Assembly (NCBI GenBank): GCA_034437035.1
Contig: DAOTUI010000042.1
Location: forward strand, 15,197-79,196
DNA: 64,000 bases
Reading direction: 5' to 3'
Source: CAKZQX01 sp034437035
Lineage (GTDB): Bacteria > Chloroflexota > Chloroflexia > Chloroflexales > Chloroflexaceae
Numbering within the stretch: the stretch's first letter is position 1; every line of letters starts with the position of its first letter. Shown here in pieces: positions 17,911-26,983 of this stretch. Under the pieces are notes generated by a model. That model did no database searches and was not told the origin of the DNA. It saw nothing but the letters and a program-made list of their open reading frames with translations. A program made the translations under genes and the position numbers.

Positions 17911-19125
17911 ATGAAAGCACTCGTTTCTGCCAGCGCACGATTTCAACTCGCACCCGATGGTAGTCTCTGGACACCGAATGAGTCACTGGCCTACAGGTTC
18001 TGGTCACGGTACCTCGATGTCTATGATGAGATCACCCTCTGTGTACGGACTACACCCTGCCAACAACCAGGCCAGGACTGGAACAAAGCGAGCGGACCGG
18101 GAATAGTTGCCGCACCACTACCCGACTTCCATGGACCACGGGAACTTTTGAGCAAATACCGACTCTATCAGCGCGCTATACGCACTGCGATACGCGAGGC
18201 CGAGGCTATTCATTTAAGAATTCCGTGTCCAGTCGGGTCACAGGTCTGGCAAGCCTTACCCCACCAGCGTCCTTACGGCGTTGAGGTCGTTGGCGACCCA
18301 CGCGACGCGTTGGCCCACGGAGCATATCGCCACGCTTTGCGCGCACTGTTCCGCATCTGGTTTACCCGAACCTTACGTGCCCAGTGTGCGCGTGCAGCGG
18401 GAGCACTCTATGTAACCGAATACACACTTCAGCGGCGCTATCCTTGCGCAAACTTTACAACACACTCGTCATCGATCGATCTGGAGCCGGAGGCGATTAT
18501 TCAGGAGCCACGCATTCTACCAACCAGGGGTGACAGACACGAACTTATCTTCGTCGGATCACTGGAACAACTCTACAAAGGTCCAGATACTCTTCTCGAC
18601 GCACTCGCCCTTTGTATACAGGAAGATATACCGATTGGATTGACCTTTGTGGGCGACGGACAGTACCGGCGCGAACTTGAGGATCGTGCAAATGCTCTAG
18701 GCATAACCGAGCATGTACGTTTTACCGGCTATGTGAAGCGCAAAACTGAAGTGTACACATACCTCGATCAAGCGGATCTTTTCGTGCTTCCCTCACGTCA
18801 GGAGGGTCTACCTCGCGCAATGATCGAGGCCATGGCGCGAGCGCTGCCATGCATCGGCACAGCGGTAGGGGGAATTCCAGAACTGCTGCCGGATGAGGAT
18901 ATGGTACCAGTCAACCATCCGGTGGCGCTCAAAGCAAAGATCCGCGAGGTTCTGGCTGATAGTTCACGCATGCAGCGTATGTCCGAACGGAACCTACGAA
19001 CCGCACACAAGTATACGCGTGACATTCTGCGAGCACGGCGAAGCGAATTTTATCGTCATATTTGCAATCAGACCACACCATGGTTAGAACAAAATCGAGG
19101 GCACGATGAGTACTGCACAAATTAG
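17911..19125 (+). CDS. GT4-family glycosyltransferase
   Basis: 404-residue cytosolic GT-B enzyme. The C-terminal GT4 domain (about 205-370) shows LIFVGSLEQLYKGPDTLLDA, FVGDGQYRREL and the nucleotide-sugar region VLPSRQEGLPRAMIEAMA with the ExxxxxxE spacing. The N-terminal half is less conserved. Donor and acceptor are unknown. It follows repeat copy A and overlaps the next glycosyltransferase by 20 bases. Confidence 0.85.
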   Translation: MKALVSASARFQLAPDGSLWTPNESLAYRFWSRYLDVYDEITLCVRTTPCQQPGQDWNKASGPGIVAAPLPDFHGPRELLSKYRLYQRAIRTAIREAEAIHLRIPCPVGSQVWQALPHQRPYGVEVVGDPRDALAHGAYRHALRALFRIWFTRTLRAQCARAAGALYVTEYTLQRRYPCANFTTHSSSIDLEPEAIIQEPRILPTRGDRHELIFVGSLEQLYKGPDTLLDALALCIQEDIPIGLTFVGDGQYRRELEDRANALGITEHVRFTGYVKRKTEVYTYLDQADLFVLPSRQEGLPRAMIEAMARALPCIGTAVGGIPELLPDEDMVPVNHPVALKAKIREVLADSSRMQRMSERNLRTAHKYTRDILRARRSEFYRHICNQTTPWLEQNRGHDEYCTN

Positions 19126-20254
19126 AGTTTTACACCTGATCACTTCCCTGGACAATGGTGGAATCGAGCATTGGTTGCTCCGCATGTCAGGCGAAATAAA
19201 CCGGTCGCACGTTCAAATGGATTTCTGTTGCAAGGGTGCCACAACCGGGCAACTGGCAAGTCAGGCGGAACAACTGGGGACACATGTATGGCATGTGCCC
19301 CTATCCTGGAAGCACCACGATTATATACGGGGATTACACCAACTGCTAGTGGAACAGAGCTATGATATTGTACATAATCATATGGCCGTATATGCCGGTA
19401 TCGGTTCGCTGGTTGCCCGACAGTTTGCCATACCCACCATTGTCTCCTTTCACAATATGTTGCACTCCTCCTATGCATTTTCAAACCCTGTACTGATCTA
19501 TGCACGTGAGTTATACGGACATGCCAGTATCAGGCTGGCATGCAATTCGGCCAAACTGGTAACCGGATGTTCACAAAGCGTGGTGATGACCCATGTAGAG
19601 AAGTATGGTGTGCCATTGGATCGCACAGCCACGCTGTACTATGGTGTTGACATTCTGCCGACCGTCAAATCACAGGAACGCGAGACAGTTCGCCGAGAAA
19701 TTGGAATTAAAAAAGACGCGCCGATGCTAGTTCATGTTGGTCGGTTTGTACCGCAGAAAAACCATGTTCGGATCATTGACGTTGCAACCAGCGTGGTGAA
19801 ACAGCACCCGGATGCCGTCTTTGTACTGGTAGGTGATGGCCCATTGCGTTCCGACATTGAGCATGCGATTGCTCATCGTGGACTGGAACACAATGTTCGG
19901 CTGCTCGGTCAACGCAACGATGTCCAGCGCATTTTGAGCGCGGCAGATATATTCTTTTTACCTTCACACTGGGAAGGATTACCTGTTGTTGCGCTTGAGG
20001 CCGCCGCTGCCGGATTACCTGTTGTCGGGGCAGATATTCCAGCCCTGCAAGAAGCCGTCATCAACGACGTAACAGGCATCCTCGTAGCCGACGACATGAC
20101 CGTCGGTTATACCCAGGCACTCTTTAACCTGATCGAAGACCAGGACACACGATATCAGATGGGACGGAAAGGCTATGAACGTATTCGGCACAACTTCTCT
20201 ACACAGAAGTCTGCTCAATCGCTCGTACAGACATACGAATACTGTATGCAGTGA
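19106..20254 (+). CDS. GT4-family glycosyltransferase
   Basis: 382 residues. N-terminal motif HLITSLDNGGIEHWLLRM is typical of GT4 enzymes acting on lipid-linked acceptors. The C-terminal domain has VHVGRFVPQKNHVRIIDVA, LVGDGPLRSDIE and FFLPSHWEGLPVVALEAAA (two glutamates with correct spacing). GAGGG about 5 bases before the ATG sets the start inside the previous gene. Specific linkage cannot be read. Confidence 0.88.
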   Translation: MSTAQIRVLHLITSLDNGGIEHWLLRMSGEINRSHVQMDFCCKGATTGQLASQAEQLGTHVWHVPLSWKHHDYIRGLHQLLVEQSYDIVHNHMAVYAGIGSLVARQFAIPTIVSFHNMLHSSYAFSNPVLIYARELYGHASIRLACNSAKLVTGCSQSVVMTHVEKYGVPLDRTATLYYGVDILPTVKSQERETVRREIGIKKDAPMLVHVGRFVPQKNHVRIIDVATSVVKQHPDAVFVLVGDGPLRSDIEHAIAHRGLEHNVRLLGQRNDVQRILSAADIFFLPSHWEGLPVVALEAAAAGLPVVGADIPALQEAVINDVTGILVADDMTVGYTQALFNLIEDQDTRYQMGRKGYERIRHNFSTQKSAQSLVQTYEYCMQ

Positions 20255-20272
20255 GATGCGCCATCAATGAAA

Positions 20273-20287
20273 GCCGGCTTTGCCGGC
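20273..20287 (+). terminator. Short GC hairpin after glycosyltransferase gene
   Basis: GCCGGC-TTT-GCCGGC forms a 6-bp stem with a 3-base loop. No T-run follows. It may be a weak terminator or processing site in the 150-base gap before the next gene. Confidence 0.3.
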
Positions 20288-20404
20288 GATGTACGACTAT
20301 TACTACAGAGTAGTGCCGGGTACCATGTGCTTTAAACCATCAGCTTGCGTTATGTAAACGAAACTTATGGGAGTACAGTCTACTACATCGTCAGGAGAAA
20401 CAAG

Positions 20405-21367
20405 ATGCATCCACGCGTCACAATCGGGTTGCCAGTCTACAACGGCGATAACTACCTTCGCCACACACTCGACACCCTGCTGGCCCAGACATTCACCGAT
20501 TTTGAGTTAATCATTTCCGATAATACCTCAACCGACGGTACCGAAGCTATCTGTCGTGCGTATGCTGCACGCGACCCACGCATCCGCTATGAGCGCAATG
20601 AAACAAATCTTGGTGCCTGCTATAACTTTAACCGGCTCGTCGAACTTGCACGCGGCGAGTATTTTAAATGGCACGGCCATGATGATCCGCTGCATCCCCA
20701 TTTCCTCGAAGCATGTGTGACGGTTCTTGATCAGGATCCGACAATAGCGGTGACTTATGCAAGGAACCGTGCCATTAACCAGGATGGCACCGAACGTGAA
20801 CTTCACATTCTCTCAGCACGCAACTTTCTACCAAAACCGGAACTGATGTCGCCAAGGGCCAAAGCTCGCTTCTACGCTGCCGTGATTGCACCTTTCCCCA
20901 TGGGGGCAATTTTCGGTCTAATGCGCCTCAGTGTGCTGAAACAGACACGACTGCTCGGCAACCATATCTCCGGGGACTTTCCACTGCTCGGTGAACTGGC
21001 CCTGCGGGGACGGATCTACCAGGTGCCCGAAGTGCTCCAGTACCGTCGCATCCACGATGGGCAGTTGTGGAGCCAGACTGATAACCGTCGTTTACGCGAA
21101 GCATGGTTTGACCCAAAACGGGCCACCAGGCGCACATATCCCAAAATACGGCTCTTTCGTGAGCACCTCACGACGATCCGGCGTGCAGCACCGGGTCGCC
21201 GGGCACGCTTCTGGTGCTACACCTATATGGGCATATGCTGGTTTCCCGCACACATCCTCTTCTGGGGGCCACTTAAGCCGACGGTCAAACAGATCTATCG
21301 GCGTTTGCGGAAAATAGACCGAAACCAGCGCCTGATGCGGCTGATTGGGCGCAGCATCGATGCGTAA
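20405..21367 (+). CDS. GT2-family glycosyltransferase
   Basis: 320-residue GT-A enzyme of family 2. It begins MHPRVTIGLPVYNGDNYL with AGGAG about 8 bases upstream, so the longer frame from 20345 is rejected. Seen motifs are ISDNTSTDGT (nucleotide binding), the metal site HGHDDP (DxD equivalent) and SGDFPLLGELALRG in the acceptor region. No transmembrane helix is clear except a weak hydrophobic stretch near the C-terminus (WCYTYMGICWFPAHILFW). Confidence 0.87.
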   Translation: MHPRVTIGLPVYNGDNYLRHTLDTLLAQTFTDFELIISDNTSTDGTEAICRAYAARDPRIRYERNETNLGACYNFNRLVELARGEYFKWHGHDDPLHPHFLEACVTVLDQDPTIAVTYARNRAINQDGTERELHILSARNFLPKPELMSPRAKARFYAAVIAPFPMGAIFGLMRLSVLKQTRLLGNHISGDFPLLGELALRGRIYQVPEVLQYRRIHDGQLWSQTDNRRLREAWFDPKRATRRTYPKIRLFREHLTTIRRAAPGRRARFWCYTYMGICWFPAHILFWGPLKPTVKQIYRRLRKIDRNQRLMRLIGRSIDA

Positions 21368-21393
21368 CGAACATAACCCACAAGGAAATGGCT

Positions 21394-22551
21394 ATGCCTA
21401 CCCAATTACGCGTTGCAATCCTCATACCGGCAGACTTTGCGGTATGGACCTTTCATCGCGGACTGATTGCCGCTTTGCAACAGCATAATGCGGATGTTAC
21501 CATCATTGGTCCGGCAGGCGAGTATGTTACCGCCATTGAGCGCCTCGGTGTGCGCTACCTCACTGTCCAAATCGAGCGATTTATGAATCCCGTGCATGAC
21601 ATGAATCTCTTGCAGACACTCTACACGATCTTTCGGCGAGAAAACTTTGATGTGGTGCATAACCACACCGTCAAACCAAACATTTATGGCACGCTGGCGG
21701 CTCGAATGGCGGGAGTGCATACAATCCTGGGATCAGTACGGGGCCGCGGCTCACTGTTTACCGAAGTTGACGGCATTAAACGGTGCATGCTTCGGCGCAC
21801 AGCAATGCTGATGTACCGCTTCGCCTTCAACTTCATCAATCGGGTGCAATTCCTTAACCGCGATGATCTCGAGTTTTTCGTGCATTCGCATATGCTATGC
21901 AGCAACAAAGCCGTGCTGATTCGGAGCAGCGGCGTGAACCTCCAGGAGTTCTCCACTTCCAGCATGCAACCGGAAACCCTCGTGCGTTTGCGCGCAACAT
22001 TAAACCTCGCACCACATACGCCGGTTGTCCTGATGATCGCACGGGCCTACTGGAGCAAAGGAGTGCGCGAGTTCATCGAAGCAGCCCACCTGGTTGGCCC
22101 ACGACACAATGCGGTGTTCCTGCTTGTAGGATCGGTCGAGAGTGGCCCTGATACGGTCCCACGTACCTACCTGGAAGCGCATCAGTCAGCTCACTTTCGC
22201 TGGCTCAACTATCGCAAGGATGTACGCGAGTTATTAGCGCTATCCGATATTGCCGTGCTGCCGTCCTACTACCCAGAGGGCGTTCCACGCAGTATGCTTG
22301 AGGCAATGGCAATGGAGCGGCCGGTTGTCACCACAGACAGTATTGGTTGCCGCGAGGTGGTTGATCATGGGGCGAACGGTTTTATGGTCCCGGTACGCGA
22401 TGTACGGCATCTTGCCGCAGCCATTGATCTGCTCCTGCAAAACGCCTCCTTGCGGCAGGCAATGGGCCACTGTTCACGCGCCAAGGCTGCGCGTGAGTTT
22501 GACGAAGCCGCTGTCAATAAGCGCGTGTTACGTGAACTCTACTTGATGTAG
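21394..22551 (+). CDS. GT4-family glycosyltransferase
   Basis: 385 residues, close in outline to PglA/TuaC-type enzymes. N-terminal FDVVHNHTVKPNIYG and the arginine-rich SVRGRGSLFTE are typical for this subgroup; the C-terminal donor domain shows MIARAYWSKGVREFIEAA and LPSYYPEGVPRSMLEAMAM. ATG 21394 has AAGGAA six bases upstream, better than the ATG at 21388. PglA-type enzymes add the second sugar to the lipid-linked product of a PglC-type initiator, and such an initiator is the next gene, 330 bases downstream. Confidence 0.87.
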   Translation: MPTQLRVAILIPADFAVWTFHRGLIAALQQHNADVTIIGPAGEYVTAIERLGVRYLTVQIERFMNPVHDMNLLQTLYTIFRRENFDVVHNHTVKPNIYGTLAARMAGVHTILGSVRGRGSLFTEVDGIKRCMLRRTAMLMYRFAFNFINRVQFLNRDDLEFFVHSHMLCSNKAVLIRSSGVNLQEFSTSSMQPETLVRLRATLNLAPHTPVVLMIARAYWSKGVREFIEAAHLVGPRHNAVFLLVGSVESGPDTVPRTYLEAHQSAHFRWLNYRKDVRELLALSDIAVLPSYYPEGVPRSMLEAMAMERPVVTTDSIGCREVVDHGANGFMVPVRDVRHLAAAIDLLLQNASLRQAMGHCSRAKAAREFDEAAVNKRVLRELYLM

Positions 22552-22588
22552 CACTCTACCCTACCTCCACAGGTATCTCTCATATTCA

Positions 22589-22697
22589 CACAAGTTACGC
22601 GGTGCAGCCAATTCCGGCCTGATATCAAACCTGAACGCCGGATTCGCCTGCGGCAGCGGCGAAATACGCTTTCGGGTCAGTGACCGCGTAACTCGTG
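22589..22697 (-). mobile_element. Palindromic MITE-like element, copy B (109 bp)
   Basis: Terminal inverted repeats CACAAGTTACGCGGT (22589-22603) and ACCGCGTAACTCGTG (22683-22697) differ at one position. The element is flanked exactly by the 9-bp direct repeat TCATATTCA (22580-22588 and 22698-22706). It contains TCGCCTGCGGCAG, the inner repeat of the family, but no central hairpin. This is the shortest copy. Confidence 0.75.
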
Positions 22698-22706
22698 TCA
22701 TATTCA

Positions 22707-22880
22707 GGACTTTCGCAATCAGGGCTGTCTCCCAAACAGGTGATGCCGGCCTGCGACAGCGTGGAATTTCCCAGGCCTTCCCCCCAGCGTATGCCTGAAC
22801 AGCAAGATTGGGGAGGAGGAAATCATCCTCGATGGCTGGTCGCCGGATGAGACTGCCCAGAATTACAACGGAGAACAATC
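22707..22880. other. Gap before the PglC-type gene
   Basis: No gene is seen. GCCTGCGACAGCGTGG (from 22750) resembles the inner repeat of the MITE-like family (compare copy A), so this may be a decayed second copy without recognisable ends. Confidence 0.35.
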
Positions 22881-23546
22881 ATGGTCAAACGTGTTTTCGA
22901 TATCACTGGTGCCATTATCGGTCTGGTTGTGCTATCGCCTCTGATGCCGGTTATTGCCGTTCTTGTCAAATGGGACTCACCCGGACCGATCATCTATGCA
23001 GGCATACGTTCCGGAAGGTATGGTAAGCCATTTTCCATCTACAAATTCCGCACCATGGTGCAGGATGCCGAGCGTCACGGAGGACTCTCAACCGCTCAGA
23101 ATGATCCGCGCATCACGCGCGTCGGTAGGGTGCTCCGCAAGTATAAACTGGATGAGTTACCGCAGCTTATCAATATCCTGCAAGGCGACATGAGCTTTGT
23201 CGGTCCGCGCCCTGAGATGCCCGAGTATACCAGGCTCTACACCGAAGAAGAACAACTCATTCTGACAGTCCGCTCCGGCATTACCGACTATGCCTCGATT
23301 GAGTTTGTTCAGATTGGGGAAATTCTGGGCGATTTCAATCCCGAAAGTGTGTATGAGGAGCAGGTACGACCGATTAAGAATGCACTGCGCGTGAAATATG
23401 TGAAAGAGCAGAACTTCTGGAATGACATCCGACTCATTCTACGAACACTAAGCCGCATCAAGGAAAGCAGTACACCTGCGCATAACCCAAACCAGATACT
23501 AGTGCGGACCACGTTCGAGCAGAACACCCGATCAGTTCAGGACTGA
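22881..23546 (+). CDS. PglC/WcaJ-type monotopic phosphoglycosyl transferase
   Basis: 221-residue initiator of lipid-linked glycan synthesis: transfers a sugar-1-phosphate from a UDP-sugar to a polyprenyl phosphate. One N-terminal membrane helix (about 8-30) precedes the catalytic domain, which has the signatures YKFRTM, RKYKLDELPQLINIL and SFVGPRPEMPEY. The catalytic Asp-Glu pair of the family is in LDELPQ. GGAG precedes the ATG. With the dehydratase at 26980 it could form a bacillosamine-like route as in Pgl systems (inference). Confidence 0.9.
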   Translation: MVKRVFDITGAIIGLVVLSPLMPVIAVLVKWDSPGPIIYAGIRSGRYGKPFSIYKFRTMVQDAERHGGLSTAQNDPRITRVGRVLRKYKLDELPQLINILQGDMSFVGPRPEMPEYTRLYTEEEQLILTVRSGITDYASIEFVQIGEILGDFNPESVYEEQVRPIKNALRVKYVKEQNFWNDIRLILRTLSRIKESSTPAHNPNQILVRTTFEQNTRSVQD

Positions 23547-23558
23547 AGGAAAAGTGGC

Positions 23559-24527
23559 ATGGAGTATATCAAACTGGTACATACTGACCTGATCGTGTCA
23601 CGGATTGGCTTTGGCTCTGAGCCACTGGGAGGGACTGATTGGGGTAATGTGGATATGAACCAGGCCGTCAGCGCGGTTGAGCGCGCACTGGATCTGGGGA
23701 TCAATCTCTTCGACACGGCTGATGTTTACGGACTCGGCAAAGCTGAAGAGGTTCTGTCCAGAGCCCTGGGGGCGCGCCGGCATGACGTGGTTATCATATC
23801 CAAGTTTGGCATCAACTGGCAGGCATTATCCAACGGCGGCAGAGCCAGAACCTTCCGCGATTGCAGCCCTCACCGCGTTGTTACAGCACTAGAACAAACT
23901 CTGCGCCGGTTGCGTATTGATACGTTACCACTCTATCTTATCCACTGGCCGGACCCACACACTCCCATTGCACGCACCCTGGAAGCCCTCCTGGAGTGCC
24001 GGCAAGCGGGCAAGATCAGGCATATCGGTGTATCAAATTTTCCGGTTCACCTGATGCACGCAGCAAACCAGATTGAACGCCTCGCGGCCACTGAAGTGCA
24101 GTATAGCCTCGTTGATCGGGGCATTGAACAGGAGTTACTCCCATATTGTCGAGAACAGGGTATCAGCGTGCTGACCTACGGACCACTTGCGCAAGGACTA
24201 TTAACTGGTAAATACCACACGAACACCCATTTTGGAACCAATGATCGGCGTCACCGTCTACCACATTTTCAACCCGATCAACTAGCAGAGAACCTGAAGA
24301 TCGTTGACCGACTCACAGCGGTCGGGGAGCGCTACGGGAAACATCCGGCGCAAATAGCCCTGCGCTGGGTGCTGGACAATCCGGCCATCGCCTGTGTCAT
24401 TGTGGGCGCGAAATCTCCCGTACAGGTAGACACGAATGTTGGAGCAACAGGATGGCACCTATCGCCGGAGGATTACGTCTATATTACGCACAATGAAATG
24501 TATGCAAAGATGTTGCAGGAAGACTAA
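23559..24527 (+). CDS. Aldo/keto reductase
   Basis: 322-residue NAD(P)H-dependent oxidoreductase of the TIM-barrel AKR superfamily. The catalytic tetrad is visible as Asp52, Tyr57, Lys82 and His129 (FDTADVYG, ISKFG, LIHWPD). The C-terminal NADP-binding segment VIVGAKSPVQVDTN is present. It lies 13 bases after the initiator gene and 18 before the transketolase pair, so it probably reduces an intermediate of sugar synthesis; the substrate is unknown. Confidence 0.87.
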   Translation: MEYIKLVHTDLIVSRIGFGSEPLGGTDWGNVDMNQAVSAVERALDLGINLFDTADVYGLGKAEEVLSRALGARRHDVVIISKFGINWQALSNGGRARTFRDCSPHRVVTALEQTLRRLRIDTLPLYLIHWPDPHTPIARTLEALLECRQAGKIRHIGVSNFPVHLMHAANQIERLAATEVQYSLVDRGIEQELLPYCREQGISVLTYGPLAQGLLTGKYHTNTHFGTNDRRHRLPHFQPDQLAENLKIVDRLTAVGERYGKHPAQIALRWVLDNPAIACVIVGAKSPVQVDTNVGATGWHLSPEDYVYITHNEMYAKMLQED

Positions 24528-24545
24528 CATCAGGAGGAACGGAAG

Positions 24546-25364
24546 GTGCTAACACATAATTTGCAGCAACTGACGGCGCGTATACGTTACCATGCACTCA
24601 TGATGACCCATCAGGCAAAATCATCACATATCGGCTCAAATTTATCCATGGCCGAGTTACTGGCTGTATTGTACGGCAAAATCTTACGGATCGATCCGGC
24701 ACATCCCGACTGGCCCGACCGTGACCGCTTCATTCTGAGTAAAGGCCATGCCTGCGCTGCGCTCTACGCGGTGCTGGCCGAGCAAGGATTCTTTCCACGC
24801 GAGTGGTTAGCCGGCTTCTATCAGAATGGCGCGCACCTGGCGGGACATGCCACTCACAGCAATGCACCGGGTATTGAGGTATCTACCGGCTCCCTGGGAC
24901 ATGGACTTTCGATTGCCACGGGTATGGCACTGGCAGCCAAACGCGACGGTAAACCCTACCGCATCTTTGCGATGTTAAGTGATGGCGAGTGCGATGAGGG
25001 TTCAACCTGGGAACCTGCACTGTTTGCTCCTCACCATAAGTTGGACAATTTAATCGTCATCGTAGACTACAACCAGATTCAGAGCCTGGGAAGCGTCAAA
25101 GAGGTTATGGATCTGGAGCCCTTCGCTGCCAAGTGGCGCGCCTTTGGCTGGGCTGTTCATGAAATAGATGGGCATAATCTCGCAGAGATCGAAGCAACGC
25201 TTCTTCAAATTCCGTTTGAAGTACAACGCCCAAGCTGTGTTATCGCTCATACCGTCAAAGGCAAGGGCATTAGCTTTATGGAAAACAGACTGCTCTGGCA
25301 TTATCGAACTCCTCAAGGTGAGGAGTTCGCGGCTGCGATGACCGAATTGGAGAACAATGTATGA
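24546..25364 (+). CDS. Transketolase-like protein, N-terminal (ThDP-binding) half
   Basis: 272 residues covering the pyrophosphate-binding half of transketolase. KSSHIGSNLS, LSKGHACAALYAVL, TGSLGHGLSIATGMAL and the ThDP motif SDGECDEGSTWE with a terminal VDYNQIQ are all seen. Starts at GTG with AGGAGG 9 bases upstream. It pairs with the next gene (4-base ATGA overlap) to make a split enzyme that moves a two-carbon ketol unit. Being inside a glycan cluster it may act on a special sugar rather than the pentose phosphate pathway (inference). Confidence 0.9.
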   Translation: MLTHNLQQLTARIRYHALMMTHQAKSSHIGSNLSMAELLAVLYGKILRIDPAHPDWPDRDRFILSKGHACAALYAVLAEQGFFPREWLAGFYQNGAHLAGHATHSNAPGIEVSTGSLGHGLSIATGMALAAKRDGKPYRIFAMLSDGECDEGSTWEPALFAPHHKLDNLIVIVDYNQIQSLGSVKEVMDLEPFAAKWRAFGWAVHEIDGHNLAEIEATLLQIPFEVQRPSCVIAHTVKGKGISFMENRLLWHYRTPQGEEFAAAMTELENNV

Positions 25365-26305
25365 GAACCGCATTTGCCGAAACACTGCTCGAACTTGCTC
25401 GTCAGGATGAGCGTATTGTCCTGATGGTGGGCGACCTTGGATTTGGCGTTGTCACCCCTTTTATGGAGCAACTGCCAAACCAATTTGTGAACGCGGGTGT
25501 GGCTGAGCAAAACATGACCGGAATGGCGGCCGGGATGGCGCTCTGTGGAAAAACCGTCTTTACATACTCAATTGCCAACTTCCCCGTCTTGCGCTGCCTG
25601 GAACAGATCCGCAACGATATATGCTACCACAACGCGAACGTCAAGATTGTGGCGGTTGGTGGCGGTATGGCCTATGGCTCGCTGGGCGTCTCACATCATG
25701 CTACAGAAGATCTGACGGTCATGCGCGTTCTGCCTAATATGACGGTTGTCGCTCCGGGCGATCCTATCGAAACCAACCTCGCTGTTCACGCTCTCGCGGA
25801 ATACGATGGACCGGCCTACCTGCGACTGGGTCGCGCCGGAGAGCCCGTTGTACATACGCCGGATCTAGCATTTCAGCTTGGCAAGGCCATCACCGCACGC
25901 GAGGGCAATGATGTCACCCTCATCAGCACTGGCGGCCAACTCCACGCCGGCATGAACGCTGCTGAGATTCTGGCCGGTCAAGGCATCCAGGCACGCGTAC
26001 TTAGTATGCATACCCTCAAGCCGCTTGATACTGATGCTATCCTCGCTGCTGCCAGAGAAACATTAGCTATTTTCACGATAGAGGAACACTCTATCACTGG
26101 TGGACTGGGGGGTGCCGTAGCCGAGATCCTCCTCGAAGCAGATCAACGACCACGGGTATTTAAACGTATTGGTCTTCATGACATGTTTACATCCCTGGTT
26201 GGCGATCAAGATTTTCTACGTGCTCACTACCAACTCGATAGTGATAGTATTGCAGATACTGTCGGCGCTGTTCTCGCAGAATCCCTCATCTCAATAGCAG
26301 TCTAA
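25361..26305 (+). CDS. Transketolase-like protein, C-terminal half
   Basis: 314 residues with the pyrimidine-binding and C-terminal transketolase domains. The catalytic glutamate that activates ThDP is Glu49 in NAGVAEQNMTGMAAGMA. HHATEDLTVMR and the C-terminal LSMHTLKPLD and FTIEEHSITGGLGGAV segments match split transketolases. Together with the upstream half it gives a complete enzyme of about 586 residues. Confidence 0.9.
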   Translation: MRTAFAETLLELARQDERIVLMVGDLGFGVVTPFMEQLPNQFVNAGVAEQNMTGMAAGMALCGKTVFTYSIANFPVLRCLEQIRNDICYHNANVKIVAVGGGMAYGSLGVSHHATEDLTVMRVLPNMTVVAPGDPIETNLAVHALAEYDGPAYLRLGRAGEPVVHTPDLAFQLGKAITAREGNDVTLISTGGQLHAGMNAAEILAGQGIQARVLSMHTLKPLDTDAILAAARETLAIFTIEEHSITGGLGGAVAEILLEADQRPRVFKRIGLHDMFTSLVGDQDFLRAHYQLDSDSIADTVGAVLAESLISIAV

Positions 26306-26471
26306 CCAATTATTCGATTCCTTCCGACTGGTCACGGGCACCACTTCCGGGCAGCGGCAATCTGGTCGCTCCGGCAGTGCGCCAGTATGATCCTCCCCAC
26401 GCATTCAGCAAGATCAGAACGACTTGCCAGGATGTTCTGCCGGCATACACCAATAGACACCAGGTAATTCA
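26306..26471. other. Gap after the transketolase genes
   Basis: No gene is seen. ACCAGG and CCTGGT near 26459-26478 can form a 6-bp hairpin with an 8-base loop at the border of repeat copy C and may have ended the transketolase transcript. Confidence 0.3.
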
Positions 26472-26480
26472 CCCTGGTTA

Positions 26481-26696
26481 CAGGAGTTACGCGGTCGGTT
26501 CTAAACCAGGCGTCTGCCTGGACACATGGTTCGGTTCGCCTCCGGTAGGGTGAAATGGAACATTCTTTTTCAGAAAAATGTGGCACAATGTGTCACATTT
26601 TTCTGAAAAAGACAACAACGTACCACGCTGCCGCAGGCGAAATCCGCCGTTATCGGAAGCAACCGGCCCGTTTGAACGCGCACCGCGTAAGTCCTG
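26481..26696 (+). mobile_element. Palindromic MITE-like element, copy C (216 bp)
   Basis: Ends are CAGGAGTTACGCGGT (26481-26495) and ACCGCGTAAGTCCTG (26682-26696), one mismatch. CTGGTTA occurs directly outside both ends (26474-26480 and 26697-26703). The inner repeats TCGCCTCCGGTAG (26536-26548) and CTGCCGCAGGCGA (26628-26640) frame a 23-bp hairpin (26564-26612) with one G-T pair and an AAT loop. Upper stem differs from the other copies. Confidence 0.8.
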
Positions 26697-26704
26697 CTGG
26701 TTAC

Positions 26705-26845
26705 TGCGTCGGGAGCATAGTTTTCGTCCGTCGGTTCACCCTACACACTCACACCAGGATCGCCGCTGCTATCCTCGCACACCACTGCCAGACGTAGGCG
26801 CTACTGCGGCATGCCGTCTGCGCTGCCACATCATCACCCATCTGA
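26705..26845. other. Gap between repeat copy C and a small remnant frame
   Basis: No convincing reading frame on either strand. It might hold the decayed front of the fragment that ends at 26983. Confidence 0.3.
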
Positions 26846-26983
26846 TCAGACGACATTGTTCTGAATATACCGATACTCGCCAGTATCATACTCCTGGTTA
26901 TCGCTATGATCGCCGCGACTGGTACTGGTCCATTTTCAACGAAGAAGATTGACCAAGAGAGCAGGAGGATACGAAACGTATGA
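26846..26983 (+). pseudogene. Possible 3' remnant of a membrane protein gene
   Basis: An open stretch of 45 codons without a start codon encodes a hydrophobic helix NIPILASIILLVIAMIAA followed by a basic tail ending IDQESRRIRNV. Its TGA overlaps the next ATG as ATGA, the usual sign of translational coupling. It looks like the C-terminal transmembrane end of a lost gene, maybe Wzz-like. Low certainty, since a 138-base frame can occur by chance. Confidence 0.3.

Noticed and set aside
26564..26612. Hairpin of copy C as an ordinary intrinsic terminator
   Set aside because: The stem is inside a repeat element with defined ends, is twice as long as usual, and no T-run follows it on the + strand.
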